Of a stretch of 6,329 nucleotides of DNA, positions 1 through 5,927 are shown one piece after another. Under the pieces are notes generated by a model that had not been told where the DNA came from, ran no database searches, and was given only the letters and a program-made list of their open reading frames with translations. Source of the stretch: Candidatus Nanosynbacter colneyensis (GTDB lineage: Bacteria; Patescibacteriota; Saccharimonadia; Saccharimonadales; Saccharimonadaceae); the NCBI GenBank assembly GCA_024330325.1, contig JANDWE010000072.1, positions 1 to 6,329 on the forward strand. The letters are read 5' to 3'. The translations under genes were made by a program, and so were the position numbers. Every line of letters starts with the position of its first letter. The first letter of the stretch is position 1.

Positions 1-297
1 CCTGTAACGTGGGCGGACGCTGAGCGGGATTTGACGGCTTGGAATGGAAATAGCCTGCAGAAAGAAGCTTTGCGATATGTCTATGAGCTTGAAGATGAGG
101 TTTTGAATAGTAAAGACGAAGGTTTAATTAGCGATTGGCGAAAATTGCAAACTTCAGACCACTTCTATTACATGGGAACGAAGAATTTTACCGACGGCGA
201 TGTTCACGCTTATTTTAGTCCGTATGATTCGCCATACGACGCTTTTCTTTACTATATGAATACCATTCGTGATATGAAATCTCGATTGAGGAAATAG
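1..297 (+). CDS. Glycoside hydrolase family 57 (alpha-amylase-like), C-terminal fragment
   Basis: The frame is open from the first base of the window to a TAG stop at 295-297, giving the last 98 residues of a protein whose start lies upstream. The TTG at position 31 is an internal Leu codon, not a start, because the reading continues upstream as PVTWADAERD. The stretch is the characteristic end of GH57 alpha-amylase-like enzymes: WADAERDLTAWNGN, a helical segment rich in Glu and Leu, then WRKLQTSDHFYYMGTK, DGDVHAYFSPYDSPYDAF and a final YMNTIRDM helix. GH57 enzymes hydrolyse or rearrange alpha-glucans such as starch or glycogen by a retaining mechanism; the catalytic Glu and Asp lie in the missing N-terminal barrel. 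The exact substrate cannot be told from this tail. The gene ends 19 nt before a strong hairpin terminator that it shares with rpmG on the opposite strand. I see no frameshift or sign of decay. Confidence 0.88.
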   Translation, partial: PVTWADAERDLTAWNGNSLQKEALRYVYELEDEVLNSKDEGLISDWRKLQTSDHFYYMGTKNFTDGDVHAYFSPYDSPYDAFLYYMNTIRDMKSRLRK

Positions 298-316
298 TCA
301 GACATTCTTGCCAAAT

Positions 317-347
317 AAAAACTCCCTCTTAATGCGAGGGAGTTTTT
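317..347. terminator. Bidirectional intrinsic terminator between converging genes
   Basis: A perfect 12-bp inverted repeat, AAAAACTCCCTC (317-328) and GAGGGAGTTTTT (336-347), encloses a 7-nt loop TTAATGC. The core pairs CTCCCTC with GAGGGAG, and the A-tract on the left becomes a T-tract on the other strand, so it can stop transcription both ways. It lies 19 nt after the stop of the GH57 gene on + and 16 nt after the stop of rpmG on -, exactly where a shared terminator is expected. Confidence 0.93.
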
Positions 348-363
348 GTATAATCCTGTTAAA

Positions 364-582
364 TTAGCTTTTACGAGCTTTAACTTCGTTACGACCAAGG
401 TTTTTCTTAGTCTCGGTGTAAGTAGCGTGTTGCTTTGCAATTGGATCGTACTTACGTAGTGTCAATTTACCCTGACCTTTTGTGGTGCGGTTCTGGGTGT
501 TAACAGTAGTATAGTAAGTTCGGTGGTTGCTCAAGTTACTCACCAAACCAATCAGCTTTCGTTTCGTATTCTTCTTTGCCAT
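364..582 (-). CDS. rpmG: 50S ribosomal protein L33, cysteine-free form
   Basis: The 72-residue basic protein fits bacterial L33, a small protein of the large ribosomal subunit near the E site. The family signature is visible in order: KRKLIGLVS near the start, TYYTTVNTQNRT (residues 22-33), KLTLRKYDPIAKQHATYTETKK (39-60, the most conserved block). Typical L33 is about 50-55 residues; this one is longer, mainly through a basic C-terminal tail NLGRNEVKARKS. It has no cysteine at all, so it is the form without the zinc ribbon found in some L33 proteins. The ATG at 580-582 is the natural start (MAKKNTK); the upstream AAAGAG touches the start codon, so the ribosome site is weak, with a possible GAG 7 nt upstream. 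A promoter with an extended -10 box lies just upstream at 617-625, and the gene ends at the shared hairpin terminator. Confidence 0.93.
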   Translation of the reverse strand: MAKKNTKRKLIGLVSNLSNHRTYYTTVNTQNRTTKGQGKLTLRKYDPIAKQHATYTETKKNLGRNEVKARKS

Positions 583-616
583 CTCTTTACTCGTTAGATT
601 TTATAAAACGTCTTGG

Positions 617-628
617 CTAATTATAGCA
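617..628 (-). promoter_or_regulatory. Extended -10 promoter for rpmG
   Basis: On the minus strand the sequence reads TGCTATAAT (TATAAT at 620-625, with TG two bases upstream of the box), an extended -10 element with a perfect Pribnow hexamer. There is no good -35 hexamer at 16-18 nt, which is usual for extended -10 promoters. The predicted transcript would start near 613-614, leaving a leader of about 30 nt before the rpmG ATG. It lies in the 129-bp gap between the ADP-ribosylglycohydrolase stop and rpmG. I see no clear terminator in that gap, so read-through from the upstream gene is also possible. Confidence 0.65.
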
Positions 629-711
629 TGGGTGAAGTGAAAATGCTAGTACCATATCAGATTTTACTAATTTTTATGCTTACTTCGCTCATCAATAAGG
701 CGCGTCGGGCT

Positions 712-1836
712 CTAATCTTTCTTTTCCAAGTATAAATATTTATCCAGCCATTCGTCTGTTGGTTCAAGGTGTCTGTCGTCAATCTTTTTGAGTGGCATAT
801 TTTTTGCCATATCATCCGCAAGCTCCAATATTATATCCTTGAGCTCGATATTATCCTTATAATAATCTGGTATGTTTTTATATCCGACCCTCGCTCCAAC
901 GATATTTCCAGTTATTGCCGCTGTTGAATCTGAATCCCCGTCGTGATTTGCCGCCGCAATGATCGCCTCCTCAAAATCGTCTTGATACTTGATCGAGCAA
1001 TAAATAGCAATTGCAACCGACTCTTCAGCGACCCAACCCTCTCCGAGTTGATAAAGGGCTTCTTGATCTTCAACGTCAGATTTGGCTAAGCGAACGGCAT
1101 TATTAAACAGTTTGGTCAGCTCAGCTTTTTCGCTATCACAACCAATCTCAAAAGGATCTTGATCTCCATGAACCTTCTCGGTAGTCCAGTCGTTCATTTT
1201 CTGGATTGCGATTTGCACGGCTTCTTCTATCGATTTTCCGTCCAGTGCGTAATAAATTATATATCCCAGCGCGTATGCAGAAAGAATTGCCAGAGGATGT
1301 CCATGAGTCAGTGCGCAAGATTTGGCGGAAATTTCACCGACAACGTCTTCTTTGCAATACAAGGCAATTGGCGCAATTCGCATAACTCCACCGCAGCCTT
1401 TACTGCCGTTGAGGCCACCTTCTAATGTTCCTCTTTCTCCCGAGGAAAGTGAATCAAGGCACGTCATTCCTGGACTTCGCACGGCGTTTAACTCCGGAAT
1501 ATTTTTTATCCAAGCTACTGGCATGTGCTCGACCTGTCCAGCTTTTTGTTGCGTGTCAAGCCAATCCAAATACGCCAAATATATCGCCTCCGACGGAAGC
1601 GGCGCTATGTCACGCGTTTGAAGTCGCGTAGATCGCCATAAAAGTCCGCAAGCTGTAAATAGCGTCATCTGTGTATCATCCGAAATCATACCAATTCCAT
1701 CCGTAAATCGAGTCGTTGACCTTGGCACTATGTCGCGCTCAAACTCTATTTGGTAGCCGAGCGCATCGCCAATTGCCCCGCCCAGCATTGACCCGCGCAC
1801 TTTATCAATTCTCTGCTCTATCGATTGTTTCATCAT
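712..1836 (-). CDS. ADP-ribosylglycohydrolase family protein (DraG/ARH fold)
   Basis: The 374-residue protein is a full-length member of the ADP-ribosylglycohydrolase family, which removes ADP-ribose from modified proteins or related adducts using a di-magnesium centre. The family landmarks are all present: RGSMLGGAIGDALG (residues 14-27), SDDTQM (52-57, metal-binding Asp pair and Thr), GCGGVMRIAPIAL (147-159), THGH (177-180), GEGWVAEESVAIAIY (265-279) and NHDGDSDSTAAITGN (297-311, second set of metal ligands D301, D303, T305). All expected ligands are intact, so it should be active. The start has two consecutive ATGs (1834-1836 and 1831-1833); a strong AGGAGG at 1842-1847 on the minus strand is 5 nt from the first and 8 nt from the second, so the second may be the true start, costing one residue. 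It is transcribed away from the helicase gene. Its substrate is unknown: it could act on a host ADP-ribosylated protein, on a toxin modification or on small ADP-ribosylated molecules. No signal peptide or membrane segment is seen, so it should be cytoplasmic. Confidence 0.93.
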   Translation of the reverse strand: MMKQSIEQRIDKVRGSMLGGAIGDALGYQIEFERDIVPRSTTRFTDGIGMISDDTQMTLFTACGLLWRSTRLQTRDIAPLPSEAIYLAYLDWLDTQQKAGQVEHMPVAWIKNIPELNAVRSPGMTCLDSLSSGERGTLEGGLNGSKGCGGVMRIAPIALYCKEDVVGEISAKSCALTHGHPLAILSAYALGYIIYYALDGKSIEEAVQIAIQKMNDWTTEKVHGDQDPFEIGCDSEKAELTKLFNNAVRLAKSDVEDQEALYQLGEGWVAEESVAIAIYCSIKYQDDFEEAIIAAANHDGDSDSTAAITGNIVGARVGYKNIPDYYKDNIELKDIILELADDMAKNMPLKKIDDRHLEPTDEWLDKYLYLEKKD

Positions 1837-1841
1837 AACGC

Positions 1842-1847
1842 CCTCCT
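1842..1847 (-). promoter_or_regulatory. Shine-Dalgarno site deciding the ADP-ribosylglycohydrolase start
   Basis: AGGAGG on the minus strand, the strongest ribosome site in the window. The spacing is 5 nt to the first ATG and 8 nt to the second, which favours the second of the two tandem ATG codons. Confidence 0.75.
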
Positions 1848-1859
1848 AACCTTGTTAAG

Positions 1860-1868
1860 ATTATATCA
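1860..1868 (-). promoter_or_regulatory. Extended -10 promoter for the ADP-ribosylglycohydrolase
   Basis: The minus strand reads TGATATAAT, a TATAAT at 1860-1865 with the TGn extension. No convincing -35 box is found 16-18 nt upstream. After 6 nt follows AAGG (1853-1850), about where the transcript should begin, giving a leader under 20 nt that carries the AGGAGG site. Confidence 0.65.
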
Positions 1869-1898
1869 TTAGCTAAGTTTTTGGCGGTCGTTTTATAG

Positions 1899-1917
1899 TA
1901 TAATTAAGATAAGGATA
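1899..1917 (+). promoter_or_regulatory. Promoter -10 and start region for the helicase gene
   Basis: TATAAT at 1899-1904 is followed by TAAGATAAGGATA. Six nt after the box comes AAGG (1911-1914), near the expected transcript start, giving a leader of about 38 nt. There is no TG extension (TAG precedes the box) and no strong -35; TTGGCG at 1881-1886 is only 12 nt away, too close. The 19-nt block is almost identical to the one before the methyltransferase gene at 5881-5899 (17 of 19 bases). Confidence 0.6.
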
Positions 1918-1932
1918 GCTTGTAATTTAACC

Positions 1933-1939
1933 GTGGAGA
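1933..1939 (+). promoter_or_regulatory. Ribosome binding site of the helicase gene
   Basis: GTGGAGA, with GGAG complementary to the 16S anti-Shine-Dalgarno sequence, lies about 10 nt before the ATG at 1949 and supports that start. A closely similar GTGGAGGA precedes the methyltransferase gene. Confidence 0.65.
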
Positions 1940-1948
1940 AAAACTCAA

Positions 1949-4900
1949 ATGGGTCTATTTAGCAAAGAGCCTTCAGATGCACCAAAGGCGCCAGAATTTT
2001 TAGATAACGTCAATAGAAAAGTAATTGATGATTTAAAAACGACAATTAAAAAAGGCAGTAAGGTTTCTATAGCAGCAGCTTCTTTTTCTATTTATGCATT
2101 TGAAGCCTTAAAGAAAGAATTAAACTCTGTCGATGAATTTCATTTTCTTTTTACGGGAGAGACATTTACAAAAGAAAAAGCTCCAAAAGAAGCTCGCGAG
2201 TTTTACATCCCAAGGCTTAATCGTGAGCGCTCTCTTTATGGCACCAACTTTGAAGTTCGGCTTCGAAACGAGCTTAATCAACAAGCAATAGCTAAGGAGT
2301 GCGCGGATTGGATTCGCAAGAAAGCGCATTTTCGTTCAAATATTTCTAATGAAATGATGTCTCCATTTATGAATATAGAAAGTTCTGAGGGAGATGCTAC
2401 TTATAGTCCGTTTGCAAACTTCACTACCGCCGAACTGGGTGAAGATCGAGGTAATAACGCATATTCTACGATAATCAAAGTTCATGCTCCGCTGACAAAA
2501 CAATACATTAACACTTTCAATGAAGTGTGGAGTGATGAAGATCGCCTGGCTGACGTAACTGATGCCGTGCTTGAAAATATTACGGCAGCTTACAAAGAAA
2601 ATTCGCCAGAGTTTATTTATTTTATTGCGCTTTATAATATTTTTAGCGAATTCCTTGAAGATATCGATGACGCCTCGCTTCCTAATGAAGCTGTTGGCTT
2701 CAAGCAGTCTAAGGTTTGGAATATGCTTTACAATTTCCAGCGTGACGCCGTAGTTGGATGTATTACAAAACTTAATCGTTATGGTGGATGTATACTTGCC
2801 GATTCTGTGGGTCTTGGTAAAACGTTTTCTGCGTTGGGTGTTATTAAATATTTTGAATCCAGAAACCAGCGAGTTCTTGTTCTTTGTCCGAAGCGTTTGA
2901 GTGATAACTGGAATACTTTTAAGGGCAATTATAAGAATAATCCCTTGGCTGATGACCGCTTGAATTACGATGTTCTTTATCATACGGATCTTGGTCGTGA
3001 GCGTGGCACCTCTAATGGAATTGATCTGAGTCTTGTCAATTGGGGCAATTATGACTTGGTGGTGATTGACGAGTCGCACAACTTCCGTAACGGTGAACAT
3101 AGTACTCGTAAAAGTGATGAAAATTACGAGAATCGCTATTGTAAACTTATTCGAAAAATTATTAAGGCTGGAGTGAATACGAAGGTTTTGATGCTATCTG
3201 CTACTCCGGTGAATATAGATTTTACCGACCTTAAGAACCAACTGATGATTGCGAGCGGTGGTAATGAATATGAACTTTCTGGCAAGCTTAAAGTCGGGAG
3301 TTCACTCGAGAAAATATTCCGCGATGCAAATAATGCCTTCAAATCTTGGTCTGAGCTTGATCCAGAGAATCGTACGACCGAGAAGCTTCTGGAGATGCTT
3401 AGCTTTGACTTCTTTGACCTGCTTGATAGTGTTACGATTGCTCGCTCCAGAAAACATATCGAAAAATATTATAATGAAACAAACCTCGGTAAATTCCCTG
3501 AAAGACTCGCGCCAAAGAGTTATCGCCCTAACCTAACCGACCTCGAGGACGTAGACTTTAACATGCTGTTTGAATATATCGATAAACTGAATCTCCAGAT
3601 TTATACTCCGCTCAAATTTGTGCATAAATCAAAATTAGCAAAATACGTTGACTTGAATTCATCTAAAGGTAAGTCGTGGGAGAACCGTGAAGCTGGCCGA
3701 AACATTCTTATGATAACTAACCTATTGAAGCGTGCGGAGAGCTCAGTGTATGCGTTCCGTGAAACGGTTGAGCGTCTTGATAATCTCATAGCTGACACGA
3801 TGGATAATATAGACCGATTCGAGCAAGGTCGTACGACAGAATTTAACTTCGGTAATGTTATGGAGCAAATTAACGAGATTGACGAAGATGACAATGACTC
3901 AGATTATACAGTTGGTAAAGACCTGAGGATTGAACTTGGTGATATGGATCGCATTTCTTGGCGTCAAAAGCTCTCTGAGGACCACGAAGCATTGTCCGAA
4001 CTTATCGAAAAAATCCGTCTCATTACTCCAGATCATGATCTTAAGCTGCTTGAACTTGAAAAAGTTATAAAAGAAAAGCTTGAGAATCCAATTAACGGCG
4101 ATAATAAGAAAATTGTTATTTTTACGGCGTTTGCTGATACAGCGGATTATTTATATGGTGAGATATCAGGCGCTATTAAAGATAAGTTTAGCTTAAATAC
4201 GGGCGTCATCACTGGTAGCAGAAACCCAGAAACCAATTGTGTGGGAGTGGCAAAAGACTTTAATAGCATTCTAACCTGCTTTAGTCCGAAGTCGAAGAAT
4301 CGAGACGCGTTTGGAACTACTCTCGCTGATAAGGATATTGATATTCTCATTGCCACTGACTGTATTTCAGAAGGTCAAAACTTGCAGGATTGCGACTATT
4401 TAATTAACTACGACATCCACTGGAATCCAGTGCGTATTATTCAGCGTTTTGGTCGTGTTGATCGAATTGGATCGGATAATCAGCAGATCCAGTTGGTGAA
4501 CTTTTGGCCAAATGTCGACCTTGACGAATACATAAACCTTAAAGCACGCGTGGAAAATCGCACAAAACTTATTTCTATCACTGGCGCTGGCGGCGATGTG
4601 CTTGAAAATACAGATCCAGAACTTGAATACAGGAAGGAGCAGCTTGAGCGACTTCAGAAAGAAGTGGTTGACCTTGAAGAGATGAATAGCGGTGTTTCAA
4701 TTATGGATCTTGGACTTAATGAATTCCATATGGATTTACAGGAACTTCATAAGAAATACGGAGACGCGGATCATATACCATTTGGCATTAGCGCAACTGC
4801 TGGCGCCATTAAAGATGAAGCTCCAACTGGCGTCATTTATATTCTTAAAAATATTAAGTCCGGTGTAAATATTGATAAGCAAAACCGCCTTCATCCGTTT

Positions 4901-5224
4901 TACCTTGTTTATATAAAAAACAATGGCGAAGTGTTCGTGGATCATCTTAACCCGAAGTTGCTTCTTGATAAAATGCGTCTAATTTGTAAAGAAAAGGATA
5001 ATCCTGATCGTGAGCTAGTGGCAAAATTTAACCTTGAGACTGATAATGGCAAGAAGATGGATATATATTCGGAGCTACTTTCTGAATCAATTCACAGCAT
5101 CGTAACGATTAAGGACGAGAAAGATGTCGCAAGTTTATTCAAAGCTGGCGGCACCACTGCCCTGACTAATCAAATATCTGGCCTTGATGACTTTGAGCTA
5201 ATTAACTTCCTGGTGGTTAAATAA
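1949..5224 (+). CDS. SNF2-type superfamily 2 helicase with PLD-like N-terminal region, defence/R-M associated
   Basis: This 1091-residue protein has a complete SF2 helicase/translocase core: Q-like NFQRDAV (262-268), Walker A ADSVGLGKT (284-292), motif Ia VLVLCPKRLSDNW (309-321), Walker B box DESH (374-377), motif III LSATP (416-420), motif IV IFTAFADTADYL (724-735), motif V ATDCISEGQNL (802-812) and motif VI QRFGRVDRIGS (832-842) with both arginines. It should hydrolyse ATP and move along or remodel DNA. Residues 20-215 resemble the PLD-like region found before such helicases (VSIAAASFSIYAFEALKKEL, then ANFTTAELG), but no HxK...D motif is present, so this part is probably not a working phospholipase-type nuclease. 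About 290 residues separate the two helicase lobes and include an acidic run near 639-652. Residues 846-1091 match no domain I can name; 890-912 may be a coiled coil. The ATG at 1949 has a proper ribosome site. The stop overlaps the next start by one base (TAATG). From memory, this helicase family occurs with DUF4391 proteins and type III-like methyltransferases, so a role in phage or plasmid defence is likely. It has no nuclease motif I can see. Confidence 0.9.
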   Translation: MGLFSKEPSDAPKAPEFLDNVNRKVIDDLKTTIKKGSKVSIAAASFSIYAFEALKKELNSVDEFHFLFTGETFTKEKAPKEAREFYIPRLNRERSLYGTNFEVRLRNELNQQAIAKECADWIRKKAHFRSNISNEMMSPFMNIESSEGDATYSPFANFTTAELGEDRGNNAYSTIIKVHAPLTKQYINTFNEVWSDEDRLADVTDAVLENITAAYKENSPEFIYFIALYNIFSEFLEDIDDASLPNEAVGFKQSKVWNMLYNFQRDAVVGCITKLNRYGGCILADSVGLGKTFSALGVIKYFESRNQRVLVLCPKRLSDNWNTFKGNYKNNPLADDRLNYDVLYHTDLGRERGTSNGIDLSLVNWGNYDLVVIDESHNFRNGEHSTRKSDENYENRYCKLIRKIIKAGVNTKVLMLSATPVNIDFTDLKNQLMIASGGNEYELSGKLKVGSSLEKIFRDANNAFKSWSELDPENRTTEKLLEMLSFDFFDLLDSVTIARSRKHIEKYYNETNLGKFPERLAPKSYRPNLTDLEDVDFNMLFEYIDKLNLQIYTPLKFVHKSKLAKYVDLNSSKGKSWENREAGRNILMITNLLKRAESSVYAFRETVERLDNLIADTMDNIDRFEQGRTTEFNFGNVMEQINEIDEDDNDSDYTVGKDLRIELGDMDRISWRQKLSEDHEALSELIEKIRLITPDHDLKLLELEKVIKEKLENPINGDNKKIVIFTAFADTADYLYGEISGAIKDKFSLNTGVITGSRNPETNCVGVAKDFNSILTCFSPKSKNRDAFGTTLADKDIDILIATDCISEGQNLQDCDYLINYDIHWNPVRIIQRFGRVDRIGSDNQQIQLVNFWPNVDLDEYINLKARVENRTKLISITGAGGDVLENTDPELEYRKEQLERLQKEVVDLEEMNSGVSIMDLGLNEFHMDLQELHKKYGDADHIPFGISATAGAIKDEAPTGVIYILKNIKSGVNIDKQNRLHPFYLVYIKNNGEVFVDHLNPKLLLDKMRLICKEKDNPDRELVAKFNLETDNGKKMDIYSELLSESIHSIVTIKDEKDVASLFKAGGTTALTNQISGLDDFELINFLVVK
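5212..5216 (+). promoter_or_regulatory. Ribosome binding site inside the helicase 3' end, with TAATG coupling
   Basis: GGTGG lies inside the last codons of the helicase gene, 7 nt before the ATG at 5224. The TAA stop (5222-5224) and ATG (5224-5226) share one base, so a ribosome finishing the helicase can restart directly on the DUF4391 gene. This fixes the DUF4391 start and suggests production of the two proteins in a linked ratio. Confidence 0.7.
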
Positions 5225-5880
5225 TGGCAATATTTCCAGAATACGCAAAGGTCGGCAGAATTGTTGCCAAGGAAAACTTCTATAGAGATATTGACGCTGT
5301 CACAAAAAACCTTTTCCAGAGTGAAATTGCTCGAATAATTTGGGAGTATAAACTTGCACCTGACACCATTAACCTTCCAATAAAAAAGTGGGCGGAAGTC
5401 GAAGTTTTTCGTATAGTGCTTAAAAATGGTGAAATTCCAGAAAAAGTTTTGAGAGCTATTGATTCAGCGATTCCATATCCGATTCTTTTTATTATAGAAA
5501 AAGGTTCAATTAAAAAAGCCGCCATTTGCTACAAAGAGCAAAGTCAAAAAAATGAGAACGTTGTTAAGGTGGATACTTACTTTTACACGAAGTGGAATGA
5601 CGAGAAGCTTCAGGGCATTAAAATTGATGGACTTAATATAGATGCAGTTTTTAGCAACTTTGTGCGTCAAATTGCCGGAGATAAACTTACTACAACAAAT
5701 AAAAATAACAAGGAAAAATTCCCAAATTCCATTAAAGAAGATATTGAGACCCTGAAAGAACGTGAAAGGATTATGAAACAAATAGCCGTGCTGGATCGGA
5801 AGATTAAGGCGGAACCGTCGCTTGGTAAAAAGCAGTCGCTGGCAGAAGAACGTTACAGATTAAAACAACAGCTCTTGTGA
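5224..5880 (+). CDS. DUF4391 family protein, function unknown, coupled to the helicase
   Basis: The 218-residue protein looks like a DUF4391 member, recognised by its overall pattern: an early basic helix, KNLFQSEIARIIWEYKLAPDTINL (28-51), WAEVEVFRIVLKNGEIP (56-72), AIDSAIPYPILFIIEKG (78-94), AAICYKEQ (99-106) and a YFYTKW strand (119-124). The last 50 residues (about 168-217) are charged and probably a coiled coil, which suggests binding to a partner. The core alternates strands and helices and carries conserved-looking Glu58/Glu60, Asp80 and Lys104; a nuclease-like fold is conceivable but I cannot show it. No signal peptide or membrane segment is seen. The gene overlaps the helicase by one base, so the two proteins very likely work together. 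Its TGA stop forms part of the promoter of the methyltransferase that follows. The family's biochemical role is, to my knowledge, not established. Confidence 0.82.
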   Translation: MAIFPEYAKVGRIVAKENFYRDIDAVTKNLFQSEIARIIWEYKLAPDTINLPIKKWAEVEVFRIVLKNGEIPEKVLRAIDSAIPYPILFIIEKGSIKKAAICYKEQSQKNENVVKVDTYFYTKWNDEKLQGIKIDGLNIDAVFSNFVRQIAGDKLTTTNKNNKEKFPNSIKEDIETLKERERIMKQIAVLDRKIKAEPSLGKKQSLAEERYRLKQQLL

Positions 5881-5899
5881 TATAATTACGGTAAGGATA
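5878..5899 (+). promoter_or_regulatory. Extended -10 promoter for the methyltransferase, embedded in the DUF4391 stop codon
   Basis: TGATATAAT at 5878-5886 is an extended -10 element (TGn plus a perfect TATAAT), and its TGA is the stop codon of the DUF4391 gene. Six nt after the box comes AAGG (5893-5896), the probable start region, giving a leader of about 35 nt. No clear -35 box is seen. The block 5881-5899 matches the helicase promoter block in 17 of 19 bases. This would let the methyltransferase be transcribed without the two genes before it. Confidence 0.68.
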
Positions 5900-5913
5900 T
5901 TTATAAGTTAATT

Positions 5914-5921
5914 GTGGAGGA
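5914..5921 (+). promoter_or_regulatory. Ribosome binding site of the methyltransferase gene
   Basis: GTGGAGGA contains a full GGAGG 7 nt before the ATG at 5928. It is the best ribosome site on the + strand, stronger than those of the helicase and DUF4391 genes. Confidence 0.8.
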
Positions 5922-5927
5922 AATCTT

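Noticed and set aside
31..297. TTG at position 31 as the start of a small 88-residue gene
   Set aside because: The frame is open upstream to the window edge and the upstream residues fit the GH57 family, so TTG is an internal Leu codon.
349..354. TATAAT on the + strand just after the terminator
   Set aside because: No + strand gene follows before 1949, and the site lies in the T-tract flank of the terminator; it is probably a chance AT-rich match.
661..711. Possible terminator after the ADP-ribosylglycohydrolase
   Set aside because: Only very short, imperfect pairings (such as GC either side of GAAGTAA) precede a run of T on the minus strand; there is no stem strong enough to call.
2336..3100. 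A 254-codon open frame on the minus strand, antisense to the helicase gene
   Set aside because: It lies wholly inside a gene with clear helicase motifs, has a biased Ile/Lys/Arg composition with no recognisable domain, and has no ribosome site or promoter of its own. It is a shadow of the codon pattern on the + strand.
5878..5880. TGA read as glycine (the alternative code of Gracilibacteria and Absconditabacteria)
   Set aside because: The long genes here contain no in-frame TGA, and the DUF4391 gene ends at this TGA just where its family-like C-terminal helix ends, before a promoter and a strong ribosome site. The standard code fits.
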